A stretch of 64,000 bases of DNA from Streptacidiphilus rugosus AM-16 (GTDB taxonomy: Bacteria > Actinomycetota > Actinomycetes > Streptomycetales > Streptomycetaceae): positions 4,402,001 through 4,466,000 of the forward strand of contig NZ_JQMJ01000004.1 of assembly GCF_000744655.1 (NCBI RefSeq), written 5' to 3'. Both the position numbers and the translations under genes were made by a program. The notes under the pieces were generated by a model, which saw only the letters and a program-made list of their open reading frames with translations, was not told where the DNA came from and made no database searches. Positions 10,097 to 18,905 of the stretch are shown here, piece after piece. Within the stretch, counting starts at the first letter, position 1. Every line of letters starts with the position of its first letter.

Positions 10097-11397
10097 CCAT
10101 GACCGGCCACCGCTCCCAGTCCTACCGGATCCCCGGCCTCGCGGTCACCGACCACGTCTTCACGCTGCCGCTCGACCACGGCGACCCGGTCGGCGGCGGC
10201 ACGGTCGAGGTCTTCGCCCGCGAGCTCGCCGACCCGACGCTCACCGGGCAGAACCTGCCCTGGCTGCTGTTCCTCCAGGGCGGTCCCGGCGGCAAGTCCC
10301 CGCGGCCGACGGCGGGCAGCCCGAGCTGGCTGCGCCGCGCGCTGCGCACCCACCGGGTGCTGCTGCTGGACCAGCGCGGCACCGGCCGCAGCACCCCGGT
10401 CAACGCCCGGAGCGCGGCCGGTTTCCGCGACGCCGAGTCGCTCGCCAGGCACCTGACCCTCTTCCGCGCCGACTCGATCGTGGCCGACGCCGAGCTGATC
10501 AGGGCCCGGCTGACCGGCGGACGCCGCTGGGAGACGCTGGGCCAGAGCTACGGCGGCTTCCTCACGCTCACCTACCTCTCCCGCGCCCCGGAGGGGCTGC
10601 GCGCCTGCTACGTCACGGGCGGTCTGGCCGGGCTGCACGCGAGCGCCGAGGAGGTCTACCGCGCCACGGCGCCCAGGGTCGCCGCGAAGAACGCCGCGTT
10701 CGCCGCCCGCTACCCCGACGACCAGGAGATCCTGCGCCGCCTCGCCGACCGGCTCGCCGAGCGGCCGACCAACCTGCCCGACGGCGATCTGCTCACGGTG
10801 CGCAGGCTGCGCTGGCTCGGCATGAGCCTGGGCATGGGCACCGGCTTCGAGCAGCTGCACTGGCTCCTCGACGAGGCGCTGGACGCCTCGGGCGCGCCGA
10901 CCGACCTGTTCCTCAACGACGTCGCCCAGCTGACCGGCCTGGTGGCCAACCCGCTCTTCGCGGTGCTGCACGAGTCCATCTACGGCCAGGGCGGCGTGCC
11001 CACCGCCTGGGCGGCGCAGCGGGTCATGGACGCGCTGCCGCAGTTCGCGGAGGACGCGGACCCGCTGCTGCTGACCGGCGAGATGATCTTCCCCTGGATG
11101 TTCGAGGACATCCGCTCCCTGCGCCCCTTCGCCGAAGCCGCCCACCTGCTGGCGGCGAAGTCGGACTGGCCCTCCCTCTACGACCCGGCCCGCCTGGCGG
11201 CCAACCAGGTCCCGGTCGCGGCGGCGGTCTACTACGACGACATGTACGTGGACGCCCAGATCTCCCTGCGCACGGCGGCGGAGGTGGGCTCGGTGCAGGC
11301 GTGGGTGACCAACGAGTGGGAGCACGACGGCGTCCGCGCGGACGGCGAGCGGGTGCTGGGCCGGCTGATGGACATGGCGGCGGGGAAGGCGGCCTGA
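10093..11397 (+). CDS. Proline iminopeptidase-like alpha/beta hydrolase (peptidase S33)
   Basis: 434 residues. The alpha/beta-hydrolase oxyanion segment LFLQGGPGG (~59-67) and the DQRGTGRS motif (~93-100) are followed by the nucleophile elbow GQSYGG with Ser152. A late Asp and the His in NEWEHDG (~413) complete a plausible triad. S33 prolyl aminopeptidases of about 430 residues release N-terminal proline, and often hydroxyproline, from small peptides. It is translationally coupled to the peptide importer (ATGA overlap). This suggests imported Pro/Hyp-X peptides are hydrolysed in the cytoplasm to feed the catabolic genes at 13-20 kb. No signal peptide is present. Confidence 0.88.
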
Positions 11398-11861
11398 CGC
11401 CGCAAGGGCGGGCGGGTGGCGCAGAATCGAACATTTTGAAGCGTGGGCATGACATATCGGGCCGAGCCCGGTACGTTGGTCGTGCCTTGGCGGACCCTCC
11501 TCGGCCGCCAAGGCACAGCCATGTCACGGGACATGACCCCTTCGGCACGCAGGCCCCCGAACGGCGGCGCCGCGGCCCGACATCTCTCGCCGGCGCCGAA
11601 TTCGAACGAGCGCCCCGGCCCCGGCTTCTCCCGATCCGACGGACACGATCGGCGGCCGCCCGCCCCGCATTCCGCCGATTCGCCTGCCGCCGATTCGCCT
11701 GCCGCCGAGCTGCCATGACGGCAGATGTCCGGCATGTCAGGGTGCCACCCCGGCCGGTGAGGTAAGGGTCTGGTCAAGGATCGGCCGCGATTCAGTGATC
11801 GGCTCAGGCAGGACCTGTGGGCATGGTTGGCTCAGTGCCCGCGGTGGTGTAGTCATGTTCC
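11398..11861. other. 464-bp intergenic region without a convincing gene
   Basis: It holds the terminator hairpin at 11482-11516, a short inverted repeat ATGTC-ACGG-GACAT (~11521-11534), and two tandem copies of a 15-bp unit containing GATTCGCCTGCC (~11684-11713). A 91-codon open frame (11443-11718) has Pro/Ser/Arg-rich, low-complexity translation and no ribosome-binding site. I do not call it. Confidence 0.6.
11482..11516 (+). terminator. Terminator-like hairpin after the peptide-uptake operon
   Basis: Perfect 12-bp arms GTGCCTTGGCGG and CCGCCAAGGCAC with an 11-base loop, 85 bases after the aminopeptidase stop. There is no T-run, as is common in high-GC actinobacteria. Confidence 0.7.
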
Positions 11862-13139
11862 GTGCCTGAACGGACCATGCCAAACACCCTCACTTCCGGC
11901 CGGGCGGCGTCCTTGTGGCGCCACCGCGATTTTCTGCTGCTCTGGGCCGGCGGATCCGCAAACGACCTCGGCAGCGCCGTGTCCACGCTGCTGATACCCC
12001 TCATCGCCGTGAACGGCCTCCGGGCGACGACGCTCCAGGTCGCGCTGCTCGGTCTCGCACGCCGCCTTCCCGCGGTCGTCGTCGCGCTGCCCGCCGGACT
12101 CGTCGCCGACAGAGTCCCCCGACGGCGCCTCATGGTCCTGTGCGACGTGCTCAGCCTGGCCGGGGTGGCCTCGATCCCGCTCGTGGCCGTCAGCATGTCC
12201 GTGCCGCTGTGGCAGCTCTACCTGGTCACCGCCTTCGTGGGAACCGTGCGGGGTTTCTTCGACATCGCCGACCAGTCGCTGCTCCCCTCGCTGGTGACGG
12301 GCGATCAACTCGTGGACGCCAACGGCAAGCTGCGCGTCACCGAGACCGCCTCCGACACCGCCGGGCCGGCGCTCGGAGCCGTGCTCGCCGGGGCGCTGGG
12401 CGCCGCCAGGGCCGTCGCCGTCGACGCCGCTTCCTACGCGGTCAGCGCGCTCACCCTGCTGGCCATCCGCACCCCGGACCCCACCCCGGTCGCAGCCAAG
12501 GGGTCGGGCCCCCGGCTGCGCACGGCCGTGGCCGAAGGGCTGCAGTTCGTCAGGAAGGACCGGGTGCTGCGCGCCGTGACGGCGGCGACCGCCACCGCCA
12601 ACCTCGGCATCCTGGCCGTGGTCAGTCTCGAAGTCGTCTACCTGGTACGACAGTTGCACGCCTCCCCGACCCAGGTCGGCGTGGTGATCGGCGCCGGCGT
12701 GCTCGGCGGCGTGATCGGCAGCCTGCTGGCCAAGCCGGTCGCCGACAGGCTCGGCACACCGCGCGCCATGTGGCTCCCGCTCGTGCTCTGCGCGCCGTTC
12801 GCCCTGCTGATGCCGCTCGCGTCACCCGGCTGGGGCCTGGTGCTCTACTCGCTCGGCTGGGCGGTCTTCAACGGCGGCGGTTCCGTCTACCAGGCCTCCC
12901 AGATGGCCTACCGGCAGGCCGTGGTTCCGCCCGAGCTCCTGGGCCGGGTCAACGCGGCGATCAGGTGGATCGTCTGGAGCACCATGCCGCTCGGCGCGTT
13001 GCTGGGCGGGCTCCTCGGCACCTGGATCGGCCTGCGGCCCACGCTGTGGGCGGCCACCGCCGCGCTGGCCTGCTCCGGCCTCTGGCTGCTCGCCTCACCC
13101 CTGCGACGCATGAACAGCGCCCCGGCCCTGGACCACTGA
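11862..13139 (+). CDS. MFS transporter, DHA3/MFS_3-like
   Basis: 425 residues with about 12 hydrophobic helices, starting at residue ~20 (RHRDFLLLWAGGSANDLGSAV, typical of the MFS_3/enterobactin-exporter-like group). Motif A-like AGLVADRVPRRRLM is near residue 75. The start is GTG 11862 or ATG 11877; neither has a good ribosome-binding site. It is flanked by the two arms of the hydroxyproline locus but nothing in the sequence ties it to that pathway. It may export a metabolite or drug. It is convergent with the ornithine-cyclodeaminase-type gene. Confidence 0.88.
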   Translation: MPERTMPNTLTSGRAASLWRHRDFLLLWAGGSANDLGSAVSTLLIPLIAVNGLRATTLQVALLGLARRLPAVVVALPAGLVADRVPRRRLMVLCDVLSLAGVASIPLVAVSMSVPLWQLYLVTAFVGTVRGFFDIADQSLLPSLVTGDQLVDANGKLRVTETASDTAGPALGAVLAGALGAARAVAVDAASYAVSALTLLAIRTPDPTPVAAKGSGPRLRTAVAEGLQFVRKDRVLRAVTAATATANLGILAVVSLEVVYLVRQLHASPTQVGVVIGAGVLGGVIGSLLAKPVADRLGTPRAMWLPLVLCAPFALLMPLASPGWGLVLYSLGWAVFNGGGSVYQASQMAYRQAVVPPELLGRVNAAIRWIVWSTMPLGALLGGLLGTWIGLRPTLWAATAALACSGLWLLASPLRRMNSAPALDH

Positions 13140-13177
13140 GGTGACCGGGGCCGGGGCGTTCGGCCGTCCTCGGCCCT

Positions 13178-14089
13178 TCACGCCTGCCCGTACACCGCCG
13201 CCGCCACCGCCAGGTCCTCCCAGGCCATGCCGACACTCTTGAAGAACCGTGGCCGCCGCTCCCCCAACCGCACCCGGCCACACGCGAGTTCCGCCAGATC
13301 CGCGGCCACGTCCCGCGCGCCCAGACCGGCCAGCTCGCCCGCCTCGCGCAGCGCTGTGGCCCGCTCCTCGACGACGACGACGGCGCGGGCCACCAGCGCC
13401 GCGTCGACCTCGCGCACGGTCGGTTCGTGACCGCCGACGGCGATCACCAGGGCCCGGTCGGGCACGGCCGTGCCGTCGAAGAGCGGTGTGCGCGCGGAGG
13501 TGCAGCAGCAGACCAGGTCCGCCCCGGCGACGGACGCCGGCGCGCCGAGGGTGACGGCCAGACCGAGGGAGCCGGCGAGCCGGGTCAACTCCCCCGCCCG
13601 CTCGGGCGAGCGCAGCACCAGGGTCACCCGGCGCAGCGACGGTAGCAGCGCGGCTAGGGCCCGCAGGTGGGCGCGCGCCTGGGGACCGGCGCCGAAGAGG
13701 ACCAGATGCTCGGCTCCAGCCGGGGCGAGGCCGGTCGCCGCGAGGGCCGAGACCGCGGCCGTGCGCAGTTCCGTCAGCGCGGGGGCGTCCAGCAGGGCGA
13801 GCGGGAGCAGTGTGCGCGCGTCGAGCAGGAGAACGCCGCCGGTGATGGCGGGCAGACCGAGAGCAGGGTTGCCAGGGGCCACTCCGGCGATCTTGACGAC
13901 GACGTGACGGGCGTCGTGGGCCGGCATCAGCAGCAGTTCCCCGCCGGGGACGGGGACCCGCCCCCGGGGCGGGGACGCGGACGGGTCGAGCCCGGCGCGC
14001 AGCGCGGCCTCCAGGGCCGCCACCGCCCCCGCCGGGCCGAGCCGTCGGCGGACGGCGTCCGCGTCCAGCACCTCGAAACCGGGGATCAC
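13178..14089 (-). CDS. Ornithine cyclodeaminase/mu-crystallin family protein, probable delta1-pyrroline-2-carboxylate reductase
   Basis: 303 residues. A central Rossmann fold has the dinucleotide motif VLFGAGPQARAHL (~127-139). The family fold has an N-terminal substrate region with VVVKIAGVAPGN (~65-76). In hydroxyproline-degrading bacteria an OCD-family enzyme (LhpI type) reduces pyrroline-2-carboxylate, the product of trans-3-hydroxyproline dehydratase, to L-proline with NAD(P)H. Here it is coupled by a GTGA overlap to exactly such a dehydratase-like gene, which strongly favours this role over ornithine cyclodeaminase or alanine dehydrogenase. It is the last gene of the minus-strand arm. 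Confidence 0.85.
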   Translation of the reverse strand: MIPGFEVLDADAVRRRLGPAGAVAALEAALRAGLDPSASPPRGRVPVPGGELLLMPAHDARHVVVKIAGVAPGNPALGLPAITGGVLLLDARTLLPLALLDAPALTELRTAAVSALAATGLAPAGAEHLVLFGAGPQARAHLRALAALLPSLRRVTLVLRSPERAGELTRLAGSLGLAVTLGAPASVAGADLVCCCTSARTPLFDGTAVPDRALVIAVGGHEPTVREVDAALVARAVVVVEERATALREAGELAGLGARDVAADLAELACGRVRLGERRPRFFKSVGMAWEDLAVAAAVYGQA

Positions 14090-15135
14090 CGCAGCACGAA
14101 CCCGGTCCCCAGCGCGTCGGCCGGATCGAGTTCGAAGCGGTGCACCCCGGTCCGGTGGGCGGTGCCGGTCACCTCGGTGACCAGGCCCTCGGCGGCCGTC
14201 CCCGCGACCCGCGCGGTGAACACGCTGCCGATCACCGACGCGTGGTGCAGCACCGCGCCGGCGTCCAGCCGTCCCCGCTCCGTCAGCACCGCGAGCAGCG
14301 CGGAGGTGCCGGATCCGCAGGGCGAGCGGTCCACCTGGCCGTCGGCGAAGACCGTCACGCTGCGCAGGGCGAGCGCCGCGTCGGCGCGGTCCGGCAGTCG
14401 GTCGTGCAGCAGCACGCCGTAGACCCCCGACAGGCGCGGATCACGCGGCTCCCGCGTGGCGGCGTGGCCGGCCAGCGCGGCCCGGACCTGCCGCCCGGCC
14501 CGGATCAGCTCCGGCAGCGCCTCCGGGCTGGGTTCCAGGCCGAGCGCCGCCGCCGGAAGCACCGCGTAGCAGGCCCCGGCATGAGCGACGTCGACCTCGA
14601 CGACGCCGAAGTCGGCGGTTTCGACCCGGACGGCGAGGCCGGCGACCCGTGCGGGAACGTTCCTGAAGGTCACCGACCGGGTGCGCCCGCAGCTGCGCCG
14701 CACCCGTGCCTCGACCCGTCCGGACGGCACGTCGATCCGCACCACGACCTCGCCCTCGTCGGGCGCGGCCACCAGTCCGCTGTCCACGGCCCAGGCGCCC
14801 AGCGCCATGGTGCCGTGGCCGCAGGCGGTGGAGAAGCCGTCCTTGTGCCAGAAGAGCACGCCCAGGTGCGCGCCGTCGTCGTCGGGCGGGGTGAGGAAAC
14901 CGCCGTACATGTCGGCGTGCCCGCGCGGCTCACGACAGAGCAGCTGCCGCACCGTCTCCATCGCCCCGCCGGGCCTGGGCCTGCCGTCGGGCCCGAGGGC
15001 GATGGCCCGGCGCTCGGCGACGGTGTCGCCGGGGACGGGCACGGTGCCGAAAGGGACGATGCGGAACGGCTCGCCGGCGGTGTGGTAGTCGACGCAGTCG
15101 ACGGCGTCGAGGCTGCTCCGGGGGGCCGGGGTCAC
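14086..15135 (-). CDS. Proline racemase-family protein, likely trans-3-hydroxy-L-proline dehydratase
   Basis: About 349 residues from GTG 15135, which overlaps the previous stop by 4 nt; a longer open frame upstream is the shadow of the neighbouring gene. Both catalytic cysteine sites of the family are present: FSTACGHGT (~Cys98) and DRSPCGSGTSA (~Cys270). The FxHKDGFSTACGHGTMALG block resembles the dehydratase branch more than the epimerase branch. Trans-3-hydroxyproline dehydratase makes pyrroline-2-carboxylate, which the next gene would reduce to proline. Proline racemase or a second hydroxyproline epimerase are the alternatives. Family certain, exact reaction inferred. Confidence 0.82.
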   Translation of the reverse strand: MTPAPRSSLDAVDCVDYHTAGEPFRIVPFGTVPVPGDTVAERRAIALGPDGRPRPGGAMETVRQLLCREPRGHADMYGGFLTPPDDDGAHLGVLFWHKDGFSTACGHGTMALGAWAVDSGLVAAPDEGEVVVRIDVPSGRVEARVRRSCGRTRSVTFRNVPARVAGLAVRVETADFGVVEVDVAHAGACYAVLPAAALGLEPSPEALPELIRAGRQVRAALAGHAATREPRDPRLSGVYGVLLHDRLPDRADAALALRSVTVFADGQVDRSPCGSGTSALLAVLTERGRLDAGAVLHHASVIGSVFTARVAGTAAEGLVTEVTGTAHRTGVHRFELDPADALGTGFVLR

Positions 15136-16133
15136 AGCAGGAAGCCCTTCGGGAAGGGGTCGGTCGGGTCGAGGAAGTACTGCGCGGTCCCGGTGATCCA
15201 CGCCCGGCCCGTGACCGTCGGCACGACCGCCCTGCGCCCGGCGACGGTGGTCTCCTCCACGGCCCGTCCGATGAACTGCGTGCCGATGAACGACTCGTTG
15301 CGGAAGTCCGCGCCCAGCGCCAGCTGCCCGCGCGCGTGCAGCTGCGCCACCCGTGCCGAGGTTCCGGTGCCGCAGGGCGAGCGGTCGAACCAACCGGGGT
15401 GGATCGCCATGGCGTGCCGCGAGTGCACGGCGTCCGATCCCGGCGCGGCGAAGTACACGTGGTGAACGCCGTGGATCCGCTCGTCCTCGGGGTGGACCGG
15501 TTCGTCGGCGGCGTTGATCGCCGCCATCGTCGCCAGCCCGGCCGTCAGGATCTCCTGCTTGGCGGCCCGGTCGAAGGGCAGCCGGTAGTCGTCCAGCTCG
15601 ACGATGGCGTAGAAGTTGCCCCCGTAGGCCAGGTCGTAGCGGATCTCGCCGAAGCCGGGCACCTGGACCGCGGCGTCCAGCCGCTCGGCGAAGGCGGGCA
15701 CGTTCCGCAGGGTGACCGCGGTGGCGGATCCGTCCTCGACGGCGACGTCCACGCGGACCAGCCCGGCCGGGGTGTCCAGCCGCACCGTCGTGACCGGCTC
15801 GACGACCGGCACCATGCCGGTCTCCACCAGCACGGTCGCGACCCCTATGGTGCCGTGGCCGCACATCGGCAGCAGGCCGGAGACCTCGATGAAGAGCACC
15901 CCGTAGTCGGCGTCGGGCCGGGTGGGCGGCTGCAGGATCGCCCCGCTCATCGCGGCGTGGCCGCGGGGCTCGTACATGAGCAGGGTGCGCAGGTCGTCCA
16001 GGTGCTCCTGGAAGTGGACCCGGCGCTCGGCCATGGTCCTTCCCGGAATCACCCCGACCCCACCGGTGATCACCCTGGTGGGCATGCCCTCGGTGTGCGA
16101 GTCCACTGCGTGGTAGATATGACGCGTCTTCAT
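15132..16133 (-). CDS. Proline racemase family, probable 4-hydroxyproline 2-epimerase
   Basis: About 333 residues from ATG 16133, which has GGGGGAGGAAAG just upstream; the frame opens at 16163. The N-terminal HAVDSHTEGMPTRVI, the first catalytic site LPMCGHGTIG (~Cys88) and the second DRSPCGTGTSARVA (~Cys245) are all intact. MCGHGTIG is typical of 4-hydroxyproline epimerases, which convert trans-4-hydroxy-L-proline to cis-4-hydroxy-D-proline as the first catabolic step. The upstream genes encode a D-hydroxyproline dehydrogenase and deaminase, completing that branch. Epimerase versus racemase cannot be settled by eye. Confidence 0.87.
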   Translation of the reverse strand: MKTRHIYHAVDSHTEGMPTRVITGGVGVIPGRTMAERRVHFQEHLDDLRTLLMYEPRGHAAMSGAILQPPTRPDADYGVLFIEVSGLLPMCGHGTIGVATVLVETGMVPVVEPVTTVRLDTPAGLVRVDVAVEDGSATAVTLRNVPAFAERLDAAVQVPGFGEIRYDLAYGGNFYAIVELDDYRLPFDRAAKQEILTAGLATMAAINAADEPVHPEDERIHGVHHVYFAAPGSDAVHSRHAMAIHPGWFDRSPCGTGTSARVAQLHARGQLALGADFRNESFIGTQFIGRAVEETTVAGRRAVVPTVTGRAWITGTAQYFLDPTDPFPKGFLL

Positions 16134-16164
16134 CAGCTTTCCTCCCCCGGAGTCAGTTGCCAAC

Positions 16165-16273
16165 GCCGAGGGGCTTGGGGAACCGCGCGAGCGACCACCC
16201 TGTGCGGATGGCCCTGCACGTTCGGCGAATCACCTGCGTGGGTGGCTTGTCGCGCAGTTCCCCGCGCCCCTGA
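16165..16273. repeat. Intergenic long-hairpin element, copy 1
   Basis: The left arm GGGGAACCGCGCGAG (~16178) and the right arm CGCGCAGTTCCCCGCGCCCC (16253-16272) bracket an inner GCGGATGGCCC segment. The same arms recur at ~20.15, ~41.85 and 61.51-61.63 kb. Here it separates the deaminase gene from the epimerase gene inside one minus-strand gene set and could act as a processing site or partial terminator. Confidence 0.7.
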
Positions 16274-16277
16274 CGAA

Positions 16278-17192
16278 CTACCGCAGTCCCTCGGCCAGGA
16301 CCTTTTCGGTGGCGGAGGTCACCGCGGCCAGCGTGGCGCCGGTCAGCGGGCCGCGGGGCGCGCGGCAGGGGCCGCCGTAGCGGCCGGCGAGGTCCATGGA
16401 GAGCTTGATGGCCTGGACGAACTCGGTCTTGGAGTCCCAGCGCAGCAGCGGGTGCAGCGCGCGGTAGCGCGGGACCGCCGTGGCCACGTCGCCCGCCACC
16501 GCCGCGTGGTACAGCTCCGCGCAGGCGCGCGGCAGCGCGTTGGGGTAGCCCGCGATCCAGCCGACCGCGCCGGCCAGCGCCAGCTCCAGCAGGACGTCGT
16601 CCGCGCCGATCAGCAGGTCCAGGCCGGGGGCCTGCTCCGCGATCTCGTAGGCACGGCGGACGTCACCGCTGAACTCCTTCACCGCGACGATGCTCCCGGC
16701 CGCGTGCAGCTCCGCGAGCAGCGACGGGAGCAGGTCGACACGGGTGTCGTGCGGGTTGTTGTAGGCCACCACCGGCAGGCCGGCCCCGGCCACCTCCGCG
16801 TAGTGCGCCAGCACCGCGTCGCGGTCGGCGCGGTACGCGTTCGGCGGGAGCTGCAGGACGGAGCCGGCCCCGGCCTCCGCCGCCTGCTCGGCCCAGCGGC
16901 GCGACTCCGCGCTGCCGTACGCGGCGGTGCCCGCCATGACCCGGCTGCCGTCGCCGGCGGCCTCGACCGCGACCCTGACGACCTGGGCGCGCTCCTGCTC
17001 GGTCAGCGTCTGGTACTCGCCGAGCGAGCCGTTGGGGACGACGCCGTCGCAGCCGTTGTCGAGGAGGAAGCGGACGTGCCGCGCGTAACTGTCGTAGTCG
17101 ACCGAACCGTCCTCGTGGAACGGCAGTGCGGTGGCGACCATGATGCCGTGCCAGGGGGCCCGGCGGTCAGGGGTGGTGACGGCGGCGGTCAT
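16278..17192 (-). CDS. DapA-family protein, probable pyrroline-4-hydroxy-2-carboxylate deaminase
   Basis: 304 residues from ATG 17192 (AAGGAG seven bases upstream; ATGA overlap with the preceding gene). DHDPS/NAL TIM-barrel hallmarks are present: NGSLGEYQTLTEQER (~52-66), the catalytic Tyr in VVAYNNP (~148), and the Schiff-base Lys in VAVKEFSGD (~177). In hydroxyproline degradation a DapA-family enzyme (LhpC type) deaminates pyrroline-4-hydroxy-2-carboxylate to 2-oxoglutarate semialdehyde. Coupling to the D-hydroxyproline dehydrogenase genes makes this much more likely than lysine biosynthesis. Confidence 0.88.
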   Translation of the reverse strand: MTAAVTTPDRRAPWHGIMVATALPFHEDGSVDYDSYARHVRFLLDNGCDGVVPNGSLGEYQTLTEQERAQVVRVAVEAAGDGSRVMAGTAAYGSAESRRWAEQAAEAGAGSVLQLPPNAYRADRDAVLAHYAEVAGAGLPVVAYNNPHDTRVDLLPSLLAELHAAGSIVAVKEFSGDVRRAYEIAEQAPGLDLLIGADDVLLELALAGAVGWIAGYPNALPRACAELYHAAVAGDVATAVPRYRALHPLLRWDSKTEFVQAIKLSMDLAGRYGGPCRAPRGPLTGATLAAVTSATEKVLAEGLR

Positions 17193-18610
17193 CGGGGAGC
17201 TCCTTGTGGGCGCGGTTCTGCAGGGGACTCGGCCAGCAGGCCGAGCGGGACGGGGAAGGCCAGGGGCCTGGTCGGGGCGCCGTCGTCGGCGGCGCCGCAC
17301 AGGCGGGAGACGGCGGGGCCGCACATGCGCGCCTGGCACCAGCCCATGCCGGCGCGGGTCAGCAGCTTGACGGTCCGCTGGTCGCCCGCGCCGAGCTCGG
17401 TGACGGCTTCGCGGATCTCCGCCGCGGTCACCTCCTCGCAGCGGCAGACCTCGGTGGCGTCGTCGAGCCACTCCTGCCAGCCGGGGCCGGGGGCGTGCCG
17501 GACGGACATCAGCTCCGCGAAGGCGCGCAGCCGGGCGCGGCTGCGCAGCAGGGCCGGCGCGGATCCGGGCGGTTCGCCCGCGATCGCGCGGCCGGCCAGC
17601 TCGCCCTCGGCCAGCGCGAGCTGGACGCCGCCGACGCCGGTGCTCTCGCCCGCGGCCCAGAGGCCGGGGACGCTGGTGCGCTGCTGTTCGTCGACGTCGA
17701 GGGCGGCGCTGCCGTCGGGCATCCGCACGGTCCGGCAGCCGAGTTCGAGCGGCAGCTCCAGCTGCGGCACCAGGCCGTGGCCGACCGCGACCGAGTCGCA
17801 GGCGACCCGCCTTTCGGTGCCGGGCAGCGGACGCCAGTCGGCGTCGAGGCGGGCGAGGGTGACGGCCTCGACCCGCTCGTCGCCGTGGGCGGCGACGACG
17901 GCCGTGCGCGGGCGCAGCCGCACGCCGTGGCGCAGCAGCACCGCGCCGTGCTGCGCTCCTTCGAGCAGCTTGCCCGGATTGGCGGCCAGGGTGCGGGCAC
18001 CGCGGGCGTAGCCGAGATATCCGGCCGCCTCGGCCACCAGTGGGACCCGTCCGCCGGCCGTGACCAGGGACGACGCGACGGCGAGCAGCAGCGGTCCGCT
18101 GCCGGCGACCACGGTCCTGCGGCCTGGCAGCACCAGGCCGGACTTGAGCATCGCCTGTGCTCCGCCCGCCCCGACGACGCCGGGCAGCGTCCAGCCGGGG
18201 AACGGCAGTTGCCGTTCGTGCGCGCCGGTGGCGAAGAGGACCTGACGGGCGGTGAGCGTGCGCGCCTGCCGCTGGTCGGGGCCGGTGAGGGCGTGCACCC
18301 GCCACCGTGCGTCCGGCTCGGCGGTGACGGACCAGACGTGGTGGTCGGCGAGGTGCCGGACCGGTCCGAGTCGCCGGGCGAGCCGCTCGAAGGCGGCCCA
18401 GCCGTGGTGCAGGGCCTGCGGCCGTCCGGCGCCGAGTGCTGCGGCCGGCTGCCGGTAGAACTGGCCGCCGGGCCGTGGCGCGCTGTCCAGCAGCACGACG
18501 CGCAGCCCGCGCTCGGCCGCGGCCACCGCCCCCGCCAGCCCGGCCGGTCCCGCGCCGATGACGGCCAGGCCGAAGGGAGCCTGGTGCCCGGGCTCAGTCG
18601 AGGTCGGCAT
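17189..18610 (-). CDS. NAD(P)/FAD-dependent oxidoreductase, D-hydroxyproline dehydrogenase alpha-type subunit (HcnA-like)
   Basis: 473 residues. The N-terminal FAD motif is VIGAGPAGLAGAVAAAERG (~16-34). A second dinucleotide-binding region lies around residues 155-180 (GRRTVVAGSGPLLLA). A C-terminal BFD-like [2Fe-2S] module has CRCEE (~404) and GMGWCQARMCGP (~437-448). This architecture is that of the large subunit of HcnABC/LhpBEF-type dehydrogenases. The start overlaps the small Fe-S subunit gene by 17 nt. It is predicted to transfer electrons from cis-4-hydroxy-D-proline to a membrane acceptor together with the two neighbouring subunits. Confidence 0.88.
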   Translation of the reverse strand: MPTSTEPGHQAPFGLAVIGAGPAGLAGAVAAAERGLRVVLLDSAPRPGGQFYRQPAAALGAGRPQALHHGWAAFERLARRLGPVRHLADHHVWSVTAEPDARWRVHALTGPDQRQARTLTARQVLFATGAHERQLPFPGWTLPGVVGAGGAQAMLKSGLVLPGRRTVVAGSGPLLLAVASSLVTAGGRVPLVAEAAGYLGYARGARTLAANPGKLLEGAQHGAVLLRHGVRLRPRTAVVAAHGDERVEAVTLARLDADWRPLPGTERRVACDSVAVGHGLVPQLELPLELGCRTVRMPDGSAALDVDEQQRTSVPGLWAAGESTGVGGVQLALAEGELAGRAIAGEPPGSAPALLRSRARLRAFAELMSVRHAPGPGWQEWLDDATEVCRCEEVTAAEIREAVTELGAGDQRTVKLLTRAGMGWCQARMCGPAVSRLCGAADDGAPTRPLAFPVPLGLLAESPAEPRPQGAPR

Positions 18611-18905
18611 GACCGTCGCCTCTCTGCGTGCGGACCTGCGCGTCCGGGCGGGCCGGCGCGAGGCAGGTGCGGACGTTGGGAACTCCGTCGAGTTCGACCA
18701 GGCAGTCGAAGCAGGCGCCCATGCCGCAGAACGCGCCGCGCGGTCGGCCGCCCCTGCGGGTGGTCCGCCAGGCCAGGCGGTCGGCCTGCCAGAGTGCGGC
18801 GGCGAGGGTCTGACCGGGCAGCGCGGCCACGGGTTCGCCGTCGAAGCTGAACGCGAACCCCGGCTCGGGCCGGGCCCGGACCAGGTCGAGCGGGTTGCGC
18901 CTCAC
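18594..18905 (-). CDS. Small [2Fe-2S] subunit of D-hydroxyproline dehydrogenase (HcnB-like)
   Basis: 103 residues with the Fer2_4 pattern FCGMGACFDCLVEL (~59-72) and a fourth cysteine in RTCLAP (~80), enough to bind one [2Fe-2S] cluster. The GTG at 18905 overlaps the upstream gene by 4 nt and the 3' end overlaps the large-subunit gene by 17 nt. Fusion-free small subunits of this size occur between the two flavoprotein genes in hcn-type operons, exactly as here. Confidence 0.9.
   Translation of the reverse strand: MRRNPLDLVRARPEPGFAFSFDGEPVAALPGQTLAAALWQADRLAWRTTRRGGRPRGAFCGMGACFDCLVELDGVPNVRTCLAPARPDAQVRTQRGDGHADLD

Noticed and set aside
11443-11718. 91-codon open frame in the intergenic region
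   Set aside because: No ribosome-binding site, low-complexity composition, contains a tandem 15-bp repeat and a terminator.
11862-13139. MFS gene as hydroxyproline transporter
   Set aside because: It belongs to an efflux-type MFS group, has its own start without the shared 11-bp motif, and is only positionally linked.
15336-18011. Long plus-strand open frame across the hydroxyproline genes
   Set aside because: Antisense shadow of epimerase, deaminase and oxidoreductase genes, whose motifs are unambiguous.
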